This document shows, piece after piece, positions 57,303 to 57,923 of a stretch of DNA of 57,923 bases. The notes under the pieces were generated by a model. That model ran no database searches and was not told where the DNA came from. It saw nothing but the letters and a program-made list of their open reading frames with translations. The stretch lies in contig CACGER010000007.1 of assembly GCA_902572075.1 (NCBI GenBank), positions 1-57,923 of the forward strand, read 5' to 3'. Made by a program: the position numbers and the translations under genes. The stretch's first letter is position 1. Each line of letters opens with the position of its first letter. This DNA comes from an uncultured Prochlorococcus sp. (GTDB lineage Bacteria; Cyanobacteriota; Cyanobacteriia; PCC-6307; Cyanobiaceae).

Positions 57303-57923
57303 ATGTCTAAAAATTTATTGCCAGTTACTATTATTAGTGGATTTTTAGGTTCTGGCAAAACTACACTTCTAAATCATATTTTAAAAAATCAAGTTGGTAT
57401 TAAAACAGCTGTTTTAGTCAACGAATTTGGAGAAATCGGAATAGATAATGACTTAATAATAGAAGGCTCAGAAGATATGATCGAATTAAATAATGGATGT
57501 ATATGTTGCTCTATCAATGGCGAATTATTAAATACCGTATCCAAAGTTTTAGAGAGAGCTGAAAAATTAGACTATTTGATTGTTGAAACAACTGGATTAG
57601 CAGATCCATTACCAGTAGCTATGACTTTTGCAGCTGGTGATCTTAGAGAAAAAGTAAGATTAGATTCGATAATCACTGTCATTGATGGAGAAAATTTTGA
57701 TTTTGAAATTAATAATACAAGTGTCGCCTATTCTCAGATTTTATATGGAGATATCCTTCTCCTAAATAAATGTGATTTAGTCAACGAAAAACAGTTAAAG
57801 AAAGTCGAAAAATTTATAAATCAAATAAAAAAAGAACCAAGGATATTGAGATCAACCAATAGTAAAGTTGGATTACAAACAATAATGAGTGTAGGTCTAT
57901 TTGAAACAGATACTTTTAAATTC
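57303..57923 (+). CDS. CobW/COG0523-type G3E GTPase, N-terminal part (cut by the window end)
   Basis: Metal-insertion GTPase of the COG0523 group. Seen: first 207 codons; ATG 57303, Walker A IISGFLGSGKTTLLNHIL, LVNEFGEIGIDN, the metal-binding CxCC in ELNNGCICCSI, Walker B-like TTGLADPLP, and NKCD for guanine binding (LLLNKCDLV). The C-terminal domain lies outside the window. Members deliver zinc, cobalt or iron; the metal cannot be told. 30 bases after the PCD gene, probably co-transcribed; zinc-related COG0523 genes often sit beside folE paralogues or PCD-like genes. Confidence 0.95.
   Translation, partial: MSKNLLPVTIISGFLGSGKTTLLNHILKNQVGIKTAVLVNEFGEIGIDNDLIIEGSEDMIELNNGCICCSINGELLNTVSKVLERAEKLDYLIVETTGLADPLPVAMTFAAGDLREKVRLDSIITVIDGENFDFEINNTSVAYSQILYGDILLLNKCDLVNEKQLKKVEKFINQIKKEPRILRSTNSKVGLQTIMSVGLFETDTFKF

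Overview
The window looks like a stretch of chromosome from a high-light-adapted, small-genome Prochlorococcus. The evidence is the very AT-rich DNA, tight gene packing, an alpha-carboxysome operon with form IA Rubisco, both protochlorophyllide reductases, the short photosystem I protein PsaM, the ADO/AAR alkane genes and a ferrochelatase with a chlorophyll-binding-type tail. Species and strain are inferred from remembered family features, not from a database search. I saw no rRNA, tRNA, CRISPR array, insertion sequence or prophage. Nearly all genes are housekeeping or photosynthesis genes.

Layout. 1-4635 (minus strand): carboxysome operon csoS1-rbcL-rbcS-csoS2-csoSCA, with only the first five codons of csoSCA inside the window. 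4636-4962: a gene-free region with a stem-loop and two copies of a 14-base motif. 4963-6807: rdgB, the tandem-BMC shell protein csoS1D and a small conserved gene. 6965-12481: chlN-chlB, chlL, por, a small membrane protein and psaM, a pigment and photosystem block. 12584-16007: a lipoate ligase family gene, a site-2-protease-like gene with an altered HExxH motif, trpF and folE. 16161-19758: SDR, accA, aar and ado, the fatty acid/alkane block. 19869-27154: creatininase family gene, an S1-domain gene, a Tab2 gene, a laccase-domain gene, a small secreted protein, ilvB and hemH. 27220-31647: a lone tyrosine recombinase, cobO, pyrH, frr and a geranylgeranyl reductase family gene. 31672-38545: talB, ftsI with a likely ftsL partner, a CPBP protease, a double-domain phosphatase/mutase and lepB. 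38575-42613: an ArsC-like gene, a pyrophosphatase paralogue, two small genes, proS and psb27. 42695-51664: purA, pfkB family, cutA, cobK-like, ssb, small genes, argB, a DUF3153 fusion and priA. 51665-51985: the second gene-free region, holding the third copy of the 14-base motif. 51986-57923: the principal sigma factor, hemC, a canonical pyrophosphatase, an M32 carboxypeptidase, YjbQ, a PCD family gene and a truncated CobW-type GTPase.

How it fits together. The genes cover CO2 fixation (carboxysome), chlorophyll, haem and cobalamin synthesis (chlN/B/L, por, hemC, hemH, cobO, cobK), photosystem assembly (psaM, psb27, Tab2), fatty-acid initiation and alkane formation (accA, aar, ado), and division and export (ftsI, lepB). 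Many starts appear to be TTG, so several N-termini are uncertain and are flagged.

Most worth following up: the 14-base motif shared only by the two longest gene-free regions, upstream of csoS1 and of the sigma factor gene, with one copy inside a foldable stem; stem-loops at three of four carboxysome operon junctions; a site-2-protease-like protein with Tyr in place of the first zinc His; a pyrophosphatase paralogue with a catalytic Asp replaced by Ala; and a candidate cyanobacterial FtsL.
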